From Shewanella sp. KX20019 (GTDB lineage: Bacteria; Pseudomonadota; Gammaproteobacteria; Enterobacterales; Shewanellaceae), in contig NZ_CP068437.1 in NCBI RefSeq assembly GCF_016757755.1, positions 4,526,001-4,590,000 of the forward strand: a DNA stretch of 64,000 nt, given 5' to 3'. This document shows positions 62,489-64,000 of this stretch, in pieces; the stretch's first letter is position 1, and each line of letters opens with the position of its first letter. Under the pieces are notes generated by a model. The model was not told the DNA's origin and did not search any database. It saw only the letters and a list, made by a program, of their open reading frames with translations. The position numbers were made by a program, and so were the translations under genes.

Positions 62489-63112
62489 ATGGCTCGTGAC
62501 ATGTCACTACTTACGTGTGCAGCGATTGAGGTTGGCTTCAACAAGCTGATAGCCCAATCGCCTGAAGACTACGCTGCCTTGCGCAGTCTTCATGGTAAAG
62601 TGTTATGCATTCAACTGACTCAGCTTAATTGGCCACTTTATCTCTTGTTTGCCAAAGAGATCCAAGTTTTTAGCCAATACGAAGGCGATGTTAACACCCA
62701 AGTGAATGCCGATATCACCACGCTATATCAACTCACTGAAGGTGCCAACCTCACCGAATTGATCAAACAAGATAAACTTAGCCTCGAAGGCGATCTCAGT
62801 TTATTGCAGACGTTTAGTCACTATCTACAAGGTGTTGAATTCGACTTTGCCGAGCCACTATCGCGCTATATAGGTGACGCTCCGACTCACTTTGTCAGCC
62901 AAGGTGTTAAGCGAGCAAAACAAGATATCAGTCAACTATTGCTAAAAACACGCTCCCACTTAGGTCAATTAACGACCGAAGAGTATCGACTTGCACCGCA
63001 TAAACTCGAATATATTCACTTAAGTGATACTATCGAAGATATCGCGGTCGATGTCGACGCCTTAGAAACACGGATTGAGCAATTACTAAATAGGGCAAGA
63101 GTTAAACAATGA
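62489..63112 (+). CDS. ubiJ: UbiJ, ubiquinone biosynthesis accessory factor
   Basis: A 207-residue SCP2-type lipid-binding protein that helps gather ubiquinone intermediates. Gene lies between ubiE (11-base gap) and ubiB (four-base ATGA overlap), as in E. coli. The N-terminal C-A-A-I-E-V-G-F-N and C-terminal coiled L-E-T-R-I-E-Q-L-L segments are typical. Confidence 0.94.
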   Translation: MARDMSLLTCAAIEVGFNKLIAQSPEDYAALRSLHGKVLCIQLTQLNWPLYLLFAKEIQVFSQYEGDVNTQVNADITTLYQLTEGANLTELIKQDKLSLEGDLSLLQTFSHYLQGVEFDFAEPLSRYIGDAPTHFVSQGVKRAKQDISQLLLKTRSHLGQLTTEEYRLAPHKLEYIHLSDTIEDIAVDVDALETRIEQLLNRARVKQ

Positions 63113-64000
63113 CAGTAAAAAGTATCAGCCGCGCTTATCAAGTCATCCGCACCTCATTGAATTACGGATTAGATGATTTACTCCCCTCAAAGGTAACGCC
63201 TTGGTACTTTAAGCTATTAAGAGGTTGTCTCTTCTGGCTCAGAAACCAACACAAAGACAAAGTCGGTGGCGAACGCTTAAAGCTGGCGATGCAAGAGCTT
63301 GGGCCTGTCTATATTAAGTTTGGCCAAATGCTCTCGACCCGCCGCGATCTGCTCAGCGACGAATGGGCCGAAGAGCTGGCGATGCTGCAAGACCGAGTGC
63401 CTCCGTTTGATTCTGCCATTGCTCGTGCCTCCATTGAATTAGAACTTAATGCCCCCATTGAAGATTACTTCGATGACTTCGATGACATTCCACTGGCATC
63501 AGCCTCTATCTCGCAAGTGCATACTGCAACGCTAAAATCTAACGGTGCTAGAGTCGTATTGAAGGTACTACGCCCAGATGTAGAACAAAAAGTGCACGCC
63601 GACATTCAACTAATGTCACAAGCGGCAGGTTTTTTAGAATATCTACTAGGGAGCAACAATCGCCTTCGTCCAGCCGAAGTCGTCGAGGATTACCGCACCA
63701 CCATCGAAGGTGAGCTCAACTTAAAACTTGAAGCCCTGAACGCCATAAAGTTACGCAATAACTTCTTGGATTCTAATTCACTTTATATCCCTTTTATGTA
63801 TGAAGAGCTCTGCTTTACTCGACTGATAGTAATGGAACGCATTAACGGTATACCAGTATCAGATAAGGCTGCACTTGAAGCGCAAGGCACCAATTTAAAG
63901 CTGCTGGCTGAACGCGGTGTAGAGCTGTTTTTCACTCAGGTTTTTCGCGATAATTTTTTCCATGCAGATATGCATCCAGGCAACATTTTTGTCAGCCGCG
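63109..64000 (+). CDS. ubiB: UbiB, atypical kinase for ubiquinone biosynthesis, 5' part
   Basis: The first 297 codons of UbiB, running off the right edge. ATG 63109 overlaps the ubiJ stop by four bases. The protein starts M-T-V-K-S-I-S-R-A-Y. Family motifs: K-F-G-Q-M-L-S-T-R-R-D-L (KxGQ), the Ala-rich nucleotide loop A-S-A-S-I-S-Q-V-H, V-L-K-V-L-R-P and H-A-D-M-H-P-G-N near the right end. UbiB is an ADCK-type ATPase needed for coenzyme Q production. The C-terminal membrane region lies outside the window. Confidence 0.97.
   Translation, partial: MTVKSISRAYQVIRTSLNYGLDDLLPSKVTPWYFKLLRGCLFWLRNQHKDKVGGERLKLAMQELGPVYIKFGQMLSTRRDLLSDEWAEELAMLQDRVPPFDSAIARASIELELNAPIEDYFDDFDDIPLASASISQVHTATLKSNGARVVLKVLRPDVEQKVHADIQLMSQAAGFLEYLLGSNNRLRPAEVVEDYRTTIEGELNLKLEALNAIKLRNNFLDSNSLYIPFMYEELCFTRLIVMERINGIPVSDKAALEAQGTNLKLLAERGVELFFTQVFRDNFFHADMHPGNIFVSR

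Noticed and set aside
1..64000. tRNA, rRNA, prophage, transposase, toxin-antitoxin or defence genes
   Set aside because: None recognised by eye in any intergenic region or ORF; all larger ORFs have better core-gene explanations.

Overview
The window reads as chromosomal DNA of a Shewanella-like marine gammaproteobacterium. This rests on gene content and order: a full MSHA (mannose-sensitive haemagglutinin) type IV pilus cluster next to mreBCD, a csrD/mshH homologue, the neighbourhood rpmE-priA-argS-ftsN-hslVU, and the ubiE-ubiJ-ubiB operon. The identification was made by eye, without a database search. I saw no rRNA, tRNA, prophage, insertion sequence or CRISPR array.

Layout. 1-1340: start of pmbA (minus, runs off the left edge), divergent from darP. 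1488-4091: a large Ig-like surface lipoprotein. 4277-8956 (minus): a TolC / HlyD / two ABC-2 permease efflux operon with no ATPase gene. 9068-20356 (minus): the conserved cell-shape and RNA block mreB-mreC-mreD-maf-rng-yhdP-nitrilase-tldD. 20529-39525 (minus): the MSHA cluster, transcribed mshI to mshQ, with two tandem MshA-type major pilins and a three-copy 133-bp repeat in its middle. 39739-41655: csrD, a degenerate GGDEF/EAL protein. 41815-44957 (minus): short malic enzyme, a small unknown ORF, rpmE and a FimV/LysM-like periplasmic protein. 45077-49727 (plus): priA, argS, ftsN. 49728-52038: a variable segment with a 48-bp tandem duplication, one unknown membrane-anchored protein and diverged palindromic repeats. 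52039-54427: hslVU behind a clear sigma-32-type promoter, then a DUF971 gene. 54645-57309: deoD, a TsgA-like transporter and a convergent Crp-family regulator. 57471-59494 (minus): a glycosyltransferase, a PAP2 phosphatase and a YgjV-like membrane protein. 59831-64000 (plus): rraA, a formimidoylglutamase-like ureohydrolase, ubiE, ubiJ and the start of ubiB.

How it fits together. The MSHA genes encode a complete pilus machine: MshI, its PilN-like partner, MshJ and MshK (alignment complex), MshL (secretin), MshM and MshN (accessory), MshE (extension ATPase with c-di-GMP-binding motifs), MshG (platform), MshA (major pilin), MshB, C, D, O and P (minor pilins) and MshQ (large probable adhesin). 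The cluster lies between csrD and mreB, which are neighbours in E. coli. The most interesting unexplained signals are regulatory: an FNR-type palindrome over the -35 region of the msh promoter, two mutually exclusive hairpins in the deoD leader plus a CRP-type site upstream, and a terminator-like hairpin just before the mreC start codon. I found no clearly new enzymatic or defence system. The efflux operon without an ATPase and the cargo between ftsN and hslV are the least explained coding regions.
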